Assembly: GCF_000482485.1 (NCBI RefSeq)
Contig: NZ_AXVK01000028.1
Coordinates: forward strand, 61,168-125,167
Length of the DNA stretch: 64,000 bases
Direction: 5' to 3'
DNA from: Paucisalibacillus globulus DSM 18846
GTDB taxonomy: Bacteria; Bacillota; Bacilli; Bacillales; Amphibacillaceae
The notes under the pieces were generated by a model. The model was not told where the DNA came from, searched no databases, and saw nothing but the letters and a program-made list of their open reading frames with translations. The first letter of the stretch is position 1. Every line of letters begins with the position of its first letter. Position numbers and translations under genes: made by a program. Shown in pieces: positions 34,014 to 45,057 of the stretch.

Positions 34014-34430
34014 TTAAATGCCATCTTCCATTTCCACTTTTTCTTTCTTTTTTACAATAAATTGCTTAATATTTTCTTTTCCTTCTTTTAAAAGCATTTC
34101 CGTAAATGCATCTAGTTCAAGAGTCCGTTTGAAAAGTCCACTTAATAGCATTGGCGAATTAGTACCACCAACAACGCGTACATTTTCAGTAGTGGCAGCT
34201 ATTTTACTACTTACATTAAACGGCGTTCCACCTGCCAAGTCAGTGAAACAAACGACTCCCTTACCTGTATCCACCGCTGAAATAGCCGCATGTAATTCTT
34301 GTTCCAATTTATCTTGATCATCACGAAACGGAACAACTTGGATATGTTGAATATCCCCTGCGATTAATTCAACCGATTCCAACATCCCATTTGGAAATCC
34401 ACCATGTCCTGTCAATACGATACCAATCAT
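34014..34430 (-). CDS. agaF: PTS mannose-family EIIA component (AgaF-like)
   Basis: The 138-residue cytoplasmic phosphocarrier has the active His in LTGHGGFPNGM near residue 8 and the family segment VVCFTDLAGGTPFNVSSKIA. It passes phosphate from HPr to EIIB. The start is ATG 34430, preceded by AAAGGA; an ATG 9 bp upstream is an alternative. A hairpin lies in the 65-bp gap to the EIID gene. Confidence 0.9.
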   Translation of the reverse strand: MIGIVLTGHGGFPNGMLESVELIAGDIQHIQVVPFRDDQDKLEQELHAAISAVDTGKGVVCFTDLAGGTPFNVSSKIAATTENVRVVGGTNSPMLLSGLFKRTLELDAFTEMLLKEGKENIKQFIVKKKEKVEMEDGI

Positions 34431-34460
34431 GCTAAACATCCTTTCTTTTCAAAAGCTAAC

Positions 34461-34487
34461 AAGGGCGGTCCTTAGGAACCAACCCTT
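34461..34487 (-). terminator. Intra-operon hairpin between EIID and EIIA genes
   Basis: AAGGGTTGGTTCC pairs with GGACCGCCCTT around TAA on the transcribed strand. There is no T-run, so mRNA processing or partial attenuation is more likely than full termination. Confidence 0.4.
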
Positions 34488-34495
34488 ATTAAATT

Positions 34496-35311
34496 TTATA
34501 AAATACCGAAATATGCTCCTACCAATCCTACAACAACTGTAAGAACAATTAATGTGATTGGTGAACGGCCTTTTTTAAGTAACCAGTACATTAATAATGT
34601 ATAAGCTAAAGGAAGTAACCCAGGCATAATTTGGTCAAGCACATCCGTTTGTATTGCTAGTTCAGCCTCTCCTGACTTCCATACATAACCGACATTAAAT
34701 GCTACATACGTTGCAATTAATCCACCTACAACTGTTAGACCAACAATAGATGCAGCTCGTGATACTAATTTTGTACCTTCTTTCAGTTTCGCTACCGCTT
34801 TAATCCCCATGCGATATCCATATCCCATTAATCCAAAACGAACACCAAAGTGAATAATGTTAAACAAGATAAGGAAAACAATCGGTCCAAAAATATTTCC
34901 TTCAATTGCAAGTGACGCCCCAATACCTGCTGTAATTGGGAGTAATGTCAGATAGAACAGTGCATCCCCGATACCACCTAGAGGACCCATCATCGCAATT
35001 TTAATACCACGAATAGCATTTCGATCCTCTTTGTTTTGCTCCATCGCGAGGATAACACCCATAATGAATGTGACTAGGAACGGATGCGTATTAAAGAACT
35101 CCATATGTTCTTTCATCGAAGTACTTAAATCTTTTTTATTCTTATGAATATGACGCAATCCAGGAAGAATGGAATATAGCCATCCTGCTGCTTGCATACG
35201 CTCATAGTTAAAGGAAGCTTGTAGTAATAAGGAGCGCCATACTAAATGGCGTAATTGTTTACCACTTAAACCTTCAGCTGGAGTTAAATCTTGATATGCA
35301 TTAGATTCCAT
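34496..35311 (-). CDS. agaE: PTS mannose-family EIID component (AgaE-like)
   Basis: The 271-residue membrane protein with family segments LVWRSLLLQASFNYERMQAAGWLY, HPFLVTFIMGVILAMEQ and AMMGPLGGIGDALFYLTLLP forms the translocator with EIIC. Mannose-family PTS of this layout carry GalNAc or galactosamine in aga clusters. It overlaps the EIIC gene by 11 bp, so the two are coupled. Several C-terminal hydrophobic segments close the protein. Confidence 0.92.
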   Translation of the reverse strand: MESNAYQDLTPAEGLSGKQLRHLVWRSLLLQASFNYERMQAAGWLYSILPGLRHIHKNKKDLSTSMKEHMEFFNTHPFLVTFIMGVILAMEQNKEDRNAIRGIKIAMMGPLGGIGDALFYLTLLPITAGIGASLAIEGNIFGPIVFLILFNIIHFGVRFGLMGYGYRMGIKAVAKLKEGTKLVSRAASIVGLTVVGGLIATYVAFNVGYVWKSGEAELAIQTDVLDQIMPGLLPLAYTLLMYWLLKKGRSPITLIVLTVVVGLVGAYFGIL

Positions 35312-36068
35312 CTGTTATTTCCTCCTCTCGAGGTCCTTGGTTTGAGCCTTTTTTATTTGTATAAAAATCATAAAGCGCGATGGCAAGACCAATTAAAGCG
35401 ATTGCAAGAATTGGTAGATTCAAATAAGCCGCTAATACAAATCCGATAATAAAGAACATAATATATTCGGTTTTCATCATAATCTTCAGTAGCATTGCAA
35501 AACCGATTGCTGGCATAATTCCACCGGCAACTGATAATCCATCAAGAATCCATTGTGGGACAGATTCCACATAAGTTGCAGCTTGTTCTGCTCCAAGGAA
35601 GATTGGTAAGAATGCAATTAATGCATAGAAAACAAATAAGATAACTAATCCTAAATAGTTAATTCTTTCTATTCCCTTATAGTTCGCATCCAGTGCATAT
35701 TGGTCCGCCTTGTGCATGACTGGTGAAAACAGGGTAAAGAATAGAGTAATTAACCCTTGTACAGCTACAGCAAATGGAATCGCTACTCCAACCGCTACTG
35801 TAGGTTCTTGACCAATAATAATACCGAATGCGGTACCGATGACACCGCCGATGACAACGTTAGGTGGTTGCGCACCAGCAAGTGGTACCATCCCCATCCA
35901 GATTAATTCTAATGTACCACCAATGATTAAACCGGTAGTGACATCACCTAAAATCAAACCAACTACAAGCCCAGTAACTACTGGTCTGTGTATATGTGTT
36001 AACCCGTTAAATAGGTCAATACCAACAATCCCTGCCCATAGAGCAATTAATAACGCTTCTACTAACAT
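35301..36068 (-). CDS. agaW: PTS mannose-family EIIC component (AgaW-like)
   Basis: The 255-residue integral membrane protein with motifs GIDLFNGLTHIHRPVVTGLV, IGGTLELIWMGMVPLAGAQPP and IIGQEPTVAVGVAIPFA is characteristic of EIIC-Sor/Man. It binds and translocates the sugar. GGGAGGGAAAA precedes its ATG. Stop and EIID start overlap by 11 bp. Confidence 0.92.
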   Translation of the reverse strand: MLVEALLIALWAGIVGIDLFNGLTHIHRPVVTGLVVGLILGDVTTGLIIGGTLELIWMGMVPLAGAQPPNVVIGGVIGTAFGIIIGQEPTVAVGVAIPFAVAVQGLITLFFTLFSPVMHKADQYALDANYKGIERINYLGLVILFVFYALIAFLPIFLGAEQAATYVESVPQWILDGLSVAGGIMPAIGFAMLLKIMMKTEYIMFFIIGFVLAAYLNLPILAIALIGLAIALYDFYTNKKGSNQGPREEEITDGI

Positions 36069-36122
36069 TAGATTTTCCCTCCCTAGTTACGACAATTATC
36101 TTTGTAAAATCAAAACCTGCTA

Positions 36123-36602
36123 TTATAGTAGTTCTAAAATGTTTTGACCACGGTCACTAGGTACTCCTCTTAGATCAAGCTCTACACCTAGTTCTGCCAA
36201 ACGTTTAAATGCTGTAATATCACTTTCATCAACAGATACGGTTGACGAGATTTGTTTTTTTCCTTCTTCATAGTGCATATTACCAATATTCAAGTAAGTA
36301 AATGGTACACCGCCTTCTTTCAAAGCAAGTGCATCCTGTACATCTTTCACAACTAAGAAAATCTTTTGACGTGGTGATGCTTTATGAATGACATCAATTG
36401 TCTTTTGTAACGTAAAGAAACGAGCTTGAACCGTATCCGGCAACACCATTTCCATTAAGCTTTGCTGAACCTCATCTCCTGCAACTTTATTGTTAGCAAC
36501 AACAACTAAGTTTGCTCCAAGATGGTTCGTCCAAGTAACCCCTACTTGCCCATGAATTAGACGATTATCGATTCTTGTGGATAAAATATTTGGACCTGAC
36601 AT
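36123..36602 (-). CDS. agaV: PTS mannose-family EIIB component (AgaV-like)
   Basis: The 159-residue cytoplasmic protein has the phosphorylated His in RIDNRLIHGQVGVTW near residue 18 and the family segments VVANNKVAGDEVQQSLMEM and FLVVKDVQDALAL. It receives phosphate from EIIA and phosphorylates the incoming sugar. AAAGGAAAGGTG precedes the ATG. Gene order B-C-D-A is usual for aga-type PTS. Confidence 0.92.
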   Translation of the reverse strand: MSGPNILSTRIDNRLIHGQVGVTWTNHLGANLVVVANNKVAGDEVQQSLMEMVLPDTVQARFFTLQKTIDVIHKASPRQKIFLVVKDVQDALALKEGGVPFTYLNIGNMHYEEGKKQISSTVSVDESDITAFKRLAELGVELDLRGVPSDRGQNILELL

Positions 36603-36629
36603 AAAAAATCACCTTTCCTTTTTGGATAA

Positions 36630-37784
36630 TTATTTTTCGTAAATTGTTACACCCTTAACTACTCGGTTAACCAATCCATCTGGACTTGGATTATCTGGTG
36701 TAATCCCTAATTGAATAGACTTTTTAAGTGATAATACTTGTGCGAAAATAATATAAAGTAATGCTAGTGAGAAATCATTTGTAAATTTGTTTCCGGTTTC
36801 ATTTACTGTAATCGTCCAATTAGCTATTTTTTCTACTTCTTCATCTCTTGATTCCGTTAATGCAACCACTTTCACTTTTCCATCGGCTACTAATTCTCGT
36901 AAAATATCTAAATCATATTTGCGAGTATAAGGATTAGAAGACATAAATAGAGTAACTACTGACTTATCCGTCAAAATGGATTTAGGACCATGACGGAATC
37001 CTAGTGATGATTCATGTACTGCCACCACTTTACCTGCAGTTAATTCAAGCATCTTAAGCGCTGCTTCATGTGCCAATTGGCCAAGGGAACCAGAACCAAG
37101 ATATACGATTCTATCAAAATCAAAATCTAGTACGTGATCAATAGTGTCAGTGATCCGTTCTACTAAGCTACCAGCATTAATCGTTACATTGGAGTCAAAC
37201 TCTTCCTTAGCAAATAGAATATACGCAGCAATCATCATGCTTGTGTAACTACTTGTCATCGCAAACCCTTGATCATGTGCTTCTTCTGGGGTAAGAATAA
37301 CTAAGCTTTTCTCATTATTTTTACTGTTCTGAGCTAATTGCCCATCTTTATTACATGTAATATTTACTTGATAGAAGTCATTTACTATTTGTTCACCAAG
37401 CTTAACTGCTGCCATACTTTCTGGACTATTACCCGAACGGGCAAACGATACTAAAATAGTTGGAGCATCTTCAAATAAGTATTGATCTGGATTTGAAACA
37501 ATATCCGTTGTAGCAATTGCCTCAAATAGAACTTTCTCTTTATACTGATCTTTTAATATCGGAACTAACGTGTCACCAGCAAATGCTGATGTTCCCGCTC
37601 CGGTAAAAATGACACGAACTTGACCATGTTTATCATAGATGGATTGAACAAACCCTCTTAGTTCATCCTTTACTAACGTCAGGCTCTCAACAAATCCTTT
37701 CCAAACTTCAGGTTGTTGATAAATTTCTTTAGACGTATGAACCGCTTTCATTTCTATCAAATTTTCTTCCGATAAATTAAACAT
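36630..37784 (-). CDS. agaS: AgaS, galactosamine-6-phosphate deaminase/isomerase (SIS family)
   Basis: The protein of about 384 residues has two SIS domains: VIFTGAGTSAFAGDT and LVSFARSGNSPESMAAV in the first, IVYLGSGSLGQLAHEAALKML with ESSLGFRHGPKSIL in the second. AgaS converts galactosamine-6-phosphate to tagatose-6-phosphate and ammonia. The start at ATG 37784 follows AGAGGATGG. It is the first gene of the operon, downstream of a 22-bp palindrome that should be the GntR operator. Its neighbours complete the route from GalNAc to triose phosphates. Confidence 0.92.
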   Translation of the reverse strand: MFNLSEENLIEMKAVHTSKEIYQQPEVWKGFVESLTLVKDELRGFVQSIYDKHGQVRVIFTGAGTSAFAGDTLVPILKDQYKEKVLFEAIATTDIVSNPDQYLFEDAPTILVSFARSGNSPESMAAVKLGEQIVNDFYQVNITCNKDGQLAQNSKNNEKSLVILTPEEAHDQGFAMTSSYTSMMIAAYILFAKEEFDSNVTINAGSLVERITDTIDHVLDFDFDRIVYLGSGSLGQLAHEAALKMLELTAGKVVAVHESSLGFRHGPKSILTDKSVVTLFMSSNPYTRKYDLDILRELVADGKVKVVALTESRDEEVEKIANWTITVNETGNKFTNDFSLALLYIIFAQVLSLKKSIQLGITPDNPSPDGLVNRVVKGVTIYEK

Positions 37785-37809
37785 AATAAATACCATCCTC
37801 TCTCATCAT

Positions 37810-37831
37810 GTGGTTATGTTGTCATAACCAC
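37810..37831. promoter_or_regulatory. GntR operator palindrome before agaS
   Basis: GTGGTTATG and CATAACCAC are inverted around TTGT. The half-site GTGGT/ACCAC matches the second palindrome at 38627-38640 and the general form of YvoA/NagR-type operators. It probably controls the aga operon. Confidence 0.65.
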
Positions 37832-37886
37832 TTTCCTTTTAATATAACTCTATTAATATAACTAAACAGGAAATATTAATAGAGTT

Positions 37887-38606
37887 TTAACTATCTAATT
37901 CGACTGTGTAGGTGAATTTATCACCACGAGCAACACTCACTGTGTACTCAATTAACTTTTCATTATAATAAGCATGCCTTTTCAACAGGATAGCAGCTTG
38001 ATTTTTTTCCGTTTTTAATTGTTTCGCTTCTTTATCTTTAATTAACGTAGCTGAAAAAGTTTCAACTGCTCTCGTGACGACAATTTTATAATCTTCCTTA
38101 AATACATCATACATGGCTCTTTCAACCAAATCGGTTGCTGATAGATTAGGAAAATGTTTCTTTGGAAGATAGGAGGTTTCATACATCAAAGGTTCATCAT
38201 CAGCTAATCGTAGCCTAGTAACTTGGAATACTTCTTCATTCGTATCTAAGTTCAACTTGTTGGCCAGATGCTCCTCAAGTTCAATTTCTGCAAAAGATAA
38301 CACCTTTGTTGTCGGTGTCTTTCCTACCTTCTTCATCTCTTCCGTAAAACTATATAGCTTAACTAGATTCTGTTGGAACGTTTTTGTTGCTACAAAAGTA
38401 CCTTTACCATGGAGTTTATAAATATAACCTTCTCGCTCAAGCTCTTGCAAGGCTTGTCTAACAGTAATTCTACTCAGTCCATAAATCTCACAAAGTTCGC
38501 GTTCAGGTGGTAGCTTTTGATCGACTTGGTATATCTTATTTTCAATTTTTTTAATAATATCTTCCATTAATTGTAAATATAACGGAACCTTACTGGTCTT
38601 ATCCAC
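37887..38606 (-). CDS. GntR-family (HutC/YvoA type) repressor of the aga operon
   Basis: The 239-residue protein has an N-terminal winged HTH (about 10-75; KLPPERELCEIYGLSRITVR and LEREGYIYKLHGKGTFVA) and a C-terminal UTRA effector domain (LRLADDEPLMYETSYLPKKHF). Such proteins, for example YvoA/NagR and AgaR2, respond to amino-sugar phosphates. It precedes agaS on the same strand, separated by about 100 bp that includes an operator. A second operator lies upstream of its own start, suggesting autoregulation. The GTG start at 38606 has GGGAGGTG rather far upstream. Confidence 0.9.
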   Translation of the reverse strand: MDKTSKVPLYLQLMEDIIKKIENKIYQVDQKLPPERELCEIYGLSRITVRQALQELEREGYIYKLHGKGTFVATKTFQQNLVKLYSFTEEMKKVGKTPTTKVLSFAEIELEEHLANKLNLDTNEEVFQVTRLRLADDEPLMYETSYLPKKHFPNLSATDLVERAMYDVFKEDYKIVVTRAVETFSATLIKDKEAKQLKTEKNQAAILLKRHAYYNEKLIEYTVSVARGDKFTYTVELDS

Positions 38607-38626
38607 TTATCCAGTGTCACCTCCCA

Positions 38627-38640
38627 GTGGTCATTACCAC
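38627..38640. promoter_or_regulatory. GntR operator palindrome GTGGTCATTACCAC before the repressor gene
   Basis: This inverted repeat, 20 bp upstream of the start codon, carries the same GTGGT/ACCAC half-sites as 37810-37831. It fits autoregulation by the GntR protein. Confidence 0.6.
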
Positions 38641-38736
38641 CTGAATTTAGTATAAAACATAATTTTATAAATGTAAAGGCTTTCCTATATTTTTATTGAA
38701 AGTCACAAACTACCTCTATGCTTAAAAACAACTATA

Positions 38737-39594
38737 TCAAAATTCCAACAATATCCCAGTCTTATCATCCTGATATTTCAATCTAGGGTATCTAACACAA
38801 TCTGGGTCATCCATTTCTCTTTTTCCCACTTCCTCTAATAACCCAGAAACCCCAAAAGCAAATGCATATTGCGCTGATAATAACCACGCATCCTGCTCTA
38901 AGTCATTTATTGGCATAGTAAGCCCATCACTTAGTAGCAAGATCTTTTTCACCCTCCTCATGGGAATTCTACCATACTCCAAATGGTTAATAGCATCTTC
39001 ACTACCATCAATAATCCCATACCCATCACGTGTATTTAATTTTTTTCGATTTTCTAGTAATATGGGATTGACCTTTTTCCTCAACACTTTCAAATTTAGC
39101 ATCTCATTCCCTTCTTCGGATCGAAATTTTACCAACTCATTTAAAGCAATTCTATCCAGAAGTTGAACCAAATCATATGTTACCTTTCGTATATCACCAC
39201 TGTCATATTGCATGAAAATCATGCAATCTCCCGCCTGTATGTAATCAAAGTATTCTCCTGAACGTTCCAATTGGATGGCTGCAATACTAGTTGAACCTCT
39301 TTGATTCCTTGGTATTTGTTCATATGTGCTAACTTCACCAAGATTTTCTTGATAATAAGTTACAGAGCGTTCAGCTAAATTTCTATTCCCAGCTTCTACT
39401 CGTTCAAATAAAGATATAGACTGGTTCTCATGTATAAGTGCTTCCTGAATAGTCTGTGAAGCAATATAACCGGGAATTCCTGCTAAACCAGTTGAGCCAT
39501 CAATAGCAGCATATATTTTATTACTTCTATTTAATACATATGCATCTTCGTTTATATCATTTTCTCCACTTTGGTACACTTTCGTTACGTGCAT
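38737..39594 (-). CDS. PP2C-family protein phosphatase-like protein
   Basis: The 285-residue cytoplasmic protein shows degenerate but recognisable PPM/PP2C motifs: NEDAYVLNRSNKIYAAIDGS (metal Asp), RGSTSIAAIQL, IQAGDCMIFMQY, KILLLSDGL and a late DDKTGILLEF. Metal-coordinating Asp residues are present in each motif. The start is ATG 39594 with AGAGGTG 6 nt upstream. It stands alone between the aga repressor and glpD, in the same orientation. No partner kinase or anti-sigma gene is nearby, so its target is unknown. Confidence 0.78.
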   Translation of the reverse strand: MHVTKVYQSGENDINEDAYVLNRSNKIYAAIDGSTGLAGIPGYIASQTIQEALIHENQSISLFERVEAGNRNLAERSVTYYQENLGEVSTYEQIPRNQRGSTSIAAIQLERSGEYFDYIQAGDCMIFMQYDSGDIRKVTYDLVQLLDRIALNELVKFRSEEGNEMLNLKVLRKKVNPILLENRKKLNTRDGYGIIDGSEDAINHLEYGRIPMRRVKKILLLSDGLTMPINDLEQDAWLLSAQYAFAFGVSGLLEEVGKREMDDPDCVRYPRLKYQDDKTGILLEF

Positions 39595-39705
39595 TTCACT
39601 CACCTCTTTTTATACTATAGCATAAGATCTCCCAAGGTTTTAATCGGTAAAATATACTTGAATGCTAGGAATACCACATTATTATGCCTTCATCTTATCC
39701 GCACA

Positions 39706-39740
39706 GAAAAAAGCCCAGCTGCGAACAGCAAAGGCTTTTA
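39706..39740 (-). terminator. Rho-independent terminator after glpD
   Basis: On the minus strand AAAAGCC and GGGCTTTTTT flank a GC-rich loop region (TTTGCTGTTCGCAGCT), giving a stem with a T-run about 55 bp after the glpD stop. Confidence 0.7.
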
Positions 39741-39793
39741 GTTCCCCATGCTAATTTTTTTCATGGAAGACGAATCATTTGGACCATCTGTCC

Positions 39794-41449
39794 CTACGCT
39801 TCAACCGGATGTGTTGCTTCATACATTAACTGATTCAATTCTTCCGTATACTTTTGAATCTGTACGTTTGACCAGCTGAAAACTTTTGCCATATAGGCAA
39901 TTACTGGGTCTTTATGTTCCTCGACCCAATGGATATTGAAGAATAGTGCTCCTGTACGTCTAATGAAGAAATCAACTGGCTTGTATGCTAGTTCATACTC
40001 TAAAGCATAACGAAGCATTGCAAATACAAATGGATCCATATTTTCAGCTTCGGCATTGATTTTTTCACGTTGATAAATCTCAAAAACCACATCAATATTT
40101 GAACCATATCGCTTAACTATACTTTTAGCCAGTTCTTCTTTTATACCTAGTTGCACCCCAGCAGACACCTTTTTGTTGATAAACTTTTCGAAACCTGCAG
40201 ATCCACCAACATCACCGCCAGAAATACGTAACTCCTTCGTTTGCGTACTTGGGTATGTTCTTCCTTCTTCTTCGTGCAACTGTTTTCCAACCAAGTCAAC
40301 AATACTTTCGGCCATTTTGCGGTAACCTGTTAGTTTACCACCAGCAATAGAAATGAAGCCTGAATCAGATACAAAAATTTCATCTTTACGAGAAATTTCT
40401 GAAGGGTCTTTCCCATCCTCGTGGATAAGTGGGCGCAAACCAGCCCAACTTGATTCTACATCTTCTGGCTTTATTTTCACGTTAGGAAACATATAATCAA
40501 TAGCCTTTAAGACATAATCACGGTCTTCTATTGTCATTTCCGGATGTGCGATATCCCCTGTATAAACAGTATCTGTAGTACCGACATATGTTTTTCCTTC
40601 TCTAGGAATAGCAAAAACCATTCGTCCATCAGGCGTATCGAAGTAAACTGCTTGCTTTAATGGGAAACGTTCTTCATCGAAAACAAGATGAATTCCCTTT
40701 GTAAGATGTAAATACTTCCCTTTTTTTGAATTATCCAATTCACGTAAAGTGTCTACCCATGGTCCAGCCGCATTAACAATTTTCTTGGCAATAATCTTTT
40801 GTGTGGATCCATCTATCTGGTCCTCTACTTCTACCGCAATAACTTTGCCATTCTTATAGACCAAGTTCGTCACTTTCATATAATTTATTGCAAGTGCACC
40901 TTTTTCAACAGCCTTCTTCATCACCTCAATTGTTAAACGTGCGTCATCTGTCTTGTATTCTACATAATAACCGGCACCTTTTAGATTTTTGGTATTTAAT
41001 AAAGGCTCACGTCTGACTGCTTCTTCCGGTTTAAACATTTTTCTTCTTTCACTTTTCTTTACACCCGCAAGGAAATCATATACACGTAAACCGATATTCG
41101 TTGTAAAAGGACCAAATGTACCACCTTTGTAGAAAGGAAGCATCATCCATTCCGGAGTGGTAACATGGGGCCCATTTTCATAGACAATTGCTCGTTCCTT
41201 TCCAGTCTCTGCTACTACACCAATTTCAAATTGTTTTAAATAACGAAGACCACCATGAACAAGTTTAGTTGAACGACTGGATGTTCCACCTGCAAAGTCC
41301 TGCATTTCAACAACCGCAACTTTCATTCCTCTAGTCACAGCATCAAGTGCGATTCCTGCACCTGTAATTCCTCCACCGATTACAAGTAAATCGAGTGCTT
41401 CATCATTTATTTTCGTTTTTATATCATTTCTATTTAAGCTTGAAAACAT
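39794..41449 (-). CDS. glpD: Aerobic glycerol-3-phosphate dehydrogenase
   Basis: The 551-residue FAD enzyme oxidises glycerol-3-phosphate to DHAP at the membrane and donates electrons to quinone. It shows the FAD-binding GGGITGAGIALDAVTRGM at about residue 26, GGTSSRSTKLVHGGLRYL, IVNAAGPWVDTLRELD and SIAGGKLTGYRKMAE. Length is typical. It has its own leader with a terminator that resembles a GlpP target. AAAGGAGAGA precedes the ATG. glpK and glpF lie upstream on the same strand. Confidence 0.95.
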   Translation of the reverse strand: MFSSLNRNDIKTKINDEALDLLVIGGGITGAGIALDAVTRGMKVAVVEMQDFAGGTSSRSTKLVHGGLRYLKQFEIGVVAETGKERAIVYENGPHVTTPEWMMLPFYKGGTFGPFTTNIGLRVYDFLAGVKKSERRKMFKPEEAVRREPLLNTKNLKGAGYYVEYKTDDARLTIEVMKKAVEKGALAINYMKVTNLVYKNGKVIAVEVEDQIDGSTQKIIAKKIVNAAGPWVDTLRELDNSKKGKYLHLTKGIHLVFDEERFPLKQAVYFDTPDGRMVFAIPREGKTYVGTTDTVYTGDIAHPEMTIEDRDYVLKAIDYMFPNVKIKPEDVESSWAGLRPLIHEDGKDPSEISRKDEIFVSDSGFISIAGGKLTGYRKMAESIVDLVGKQLHEEEGRTYPSTQTKELRISGGDVGGSAGFEKFINKKVSAGVQLGIKEELAKSIVKRYGSNIDVVFEIYQREKINAEAENMDPFVFAMLRYALEYELAYKPVDFFIRRTGALFFNIHWVEEHKDPVIAYMAKVFSWSNVQIQKYTEELNQLMYEATHPVEA

Positions 41450-41507
41450 ACCAATCTCTCCTTTTTATGAAAAACCCGTCACTTCATTAGTTATCGTAAC
41501 CATCTAG

Positions 41508-41560
41508 ACGAAAAAAGAGACCACAAAACACTCTATAAAAAATAGAGTACTGTGGTCTCT
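41508..41560 (-). promoter_or_regulatory. glpD leader terminator, GlpP antitermination target
   Basis: The minus strand reads AGAGACCACA, then an inner stem ACTCTAT/ATAGAGT, then TGTGGTCTCT and TTTTTT. The AGAGACCAC block also occurs in the glpF leader, as expected for a shared GlpP RNA-binding site. Confidence 0.8.
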
Positions 41561-41643
41561 CAAGATTCTCCGTCCAACATATTAACTTATCTTCATTATA
41601 ACATTGACATTACCAAAATGGAAGACATTTAAAATGTCATCTT

Positions 41644-43970
<2,327 letters not shown>

Positions 43971-44040
43971 CCCGACATCCCCCTATACTATAATGGATTC
44001 CACTAGCCAACAAGTTATTAACATTTGCTGCAATATAAAC

Positions 44041-44112
44041 ACAAAAAAACCACACCTAACGCAGCATACATCTCGTCTAAGACATATACTAGTAGTGTGG
44101 GCTCGTGGTCTC
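44041..44112 (-). promoter_or_regulatory. glpF leader terminator, GlpP antitermination target
   Basis: The transcribed strand has AGAGACCACGAG, then CCACAC and GTGTGG closing a long imperfect stem followed by TTTTTTT. The AGAGACCAC block is shared with the glpD leader. Confidence 0.75.
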
Positions 44113-44151
44113 TATCACATTAATTAACTTGAAACACTATTTTACACAAAC

Positions 44152-44166
44152 ATGAAAACGTTGTCA
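44152..44166 (+). promoter_or_regulatory. cre site upstream of glpFK
   Basis: ATGAAAACGTTGTCA matches the CcpA consensus almost completely. It lies between glpP and the glpF leader, as expected for glucose repression of glycerol use. Confidence 0.75.
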
Positions 44167-44183
44167 ACACCATTCTACAATAT

Positions 44184-44729
44184 TTATAGTTGCCAAAGTT
44201 CGGGATTGGATGTGCTAACTGCTTTAGCGCCATTTTCAAGTGCGTATAAAACATCTTGCTCGGACCGAATTAAACCACCCGCTATGACAGGTACTCCCGT
44301 TTTCTCATGAACCTCTGTTAAAATTCCAGGGAGAATACCAGGTAACACTTCAATATAATCGGGCTGAACTTTTTTACACATCTTTAAATTATTATCCAAT
44401 GCATGGCTGTCCAAAGCAAACAATCGTAGAATACCAATTACATTATTTTTCTTCACAAACGAAATGGCATTTCCTCTTGTAGATATAATACCATCTGCTT
44501 TCACATTTCGAACCAAATATTCAATCCCGTATTCATCTGCTTTAAGACCCTTTACAAGATCAGCATGTACAAACACTTTTTTATTATGTTGGTGAGCAAA
44601 GTTTACTAAATCCTTTAGTTGGGAAACACGAGTTTCCAAAAACACAACAATTTCATGTTGACTATTAAGGATTTTCTCAAAATACCTCATATCCCGAAGA
44701 ACAGGGAAAATATTCCTTTCAGAAATCAT
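44184..44729 (-). CDS. glpP: Glycerol-3-phosphate-responsive RNA antiterminator
   Basis: The protein of about 181 residues belongs to the GlpP family, recognised by ERNIFPVLRDMRYFEKILNS, IVVFLETRVSQLKDLV, KKVFVHADLVKGLKADE and PVIAGGLIRSEQDVLYALENGA. With glycerol-3-phosphate it binds glp leader RNAs and prevents termination. Two matching leaders (glpF, glpD) are in the window. ATG 44729 is the likely start, with GGAAGGATG somewhat upstream; a longer frame starts at TTG 44753. Confidence 0.92.
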   Translation of the reverse strand: MISERNIFPVLRDMRYFEKILNSQHEIVVFLETRVSQLKDLVNFAHQHNKKVFVHADLVKGLKADEYGIEYLVRNVKADGIISTRGNAISFVKKNNVIGILRLFALDSHALDNNLKMCKKVQPDYIEVLPGILPGILTEVHEKTGVPVIAGGLIRSEQDVLYALENGAKAVSTSNPELWQL

Positions 44730-44753
44730 AAAAAAAAGACATCCTTCCACCAA

Positions 44754-44932
44754 AATTCAATAATAAAGAAAACTATGATAGGTATATGGTAACAAATAAT
44801 TAGTTCGGTAAGCTAATAATTACCTTCATTTACTACTTTCCGCTAAAAATTCATTATTATACTAAATCTTGGCCATGGTGACCGTTTCTGATTAATGCTC
44901 CCCTTGCAGCAAGGATTCTGTACTTCTAGAAC
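44754..44932. other. Intergenic region upstream of glpP
   Basis: I see no gene. It is AT-rich and presumably holds the glpP promoter. Confidence 0.4.
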
Positions 44933-44967
44933 AAAAAAATCCCCTTCATGGCACACCATTCAGGGGT
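44933..44967 (-). terminator. Rho-independent terminator after galT (first copy)
   Basis: On the minus strand ACCCCTGAATGG, loop TGTG, CCATGAAGGGG and then ATTTTTTTG form a strong stem with T-run about 90 bp after the galT stop. This is the end of the lnp-like operon. Confidence 0.85.
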
Positions 44968-45057
44968 ATTCTCATATATTCTAATTAGTTTACTTTAAAT
45001 ACTCTTCCAGGATTAAAGAATTTCACAAAGAACTTCCTTCACAGCTTGATATCAATA

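Noticed and set aside
38655..38695. cre site upstream of the aga repressor (ATGTAAAGGCTTTCCT)
   Set aside because: The central CG of the consensus is GG here, so support is too weak.
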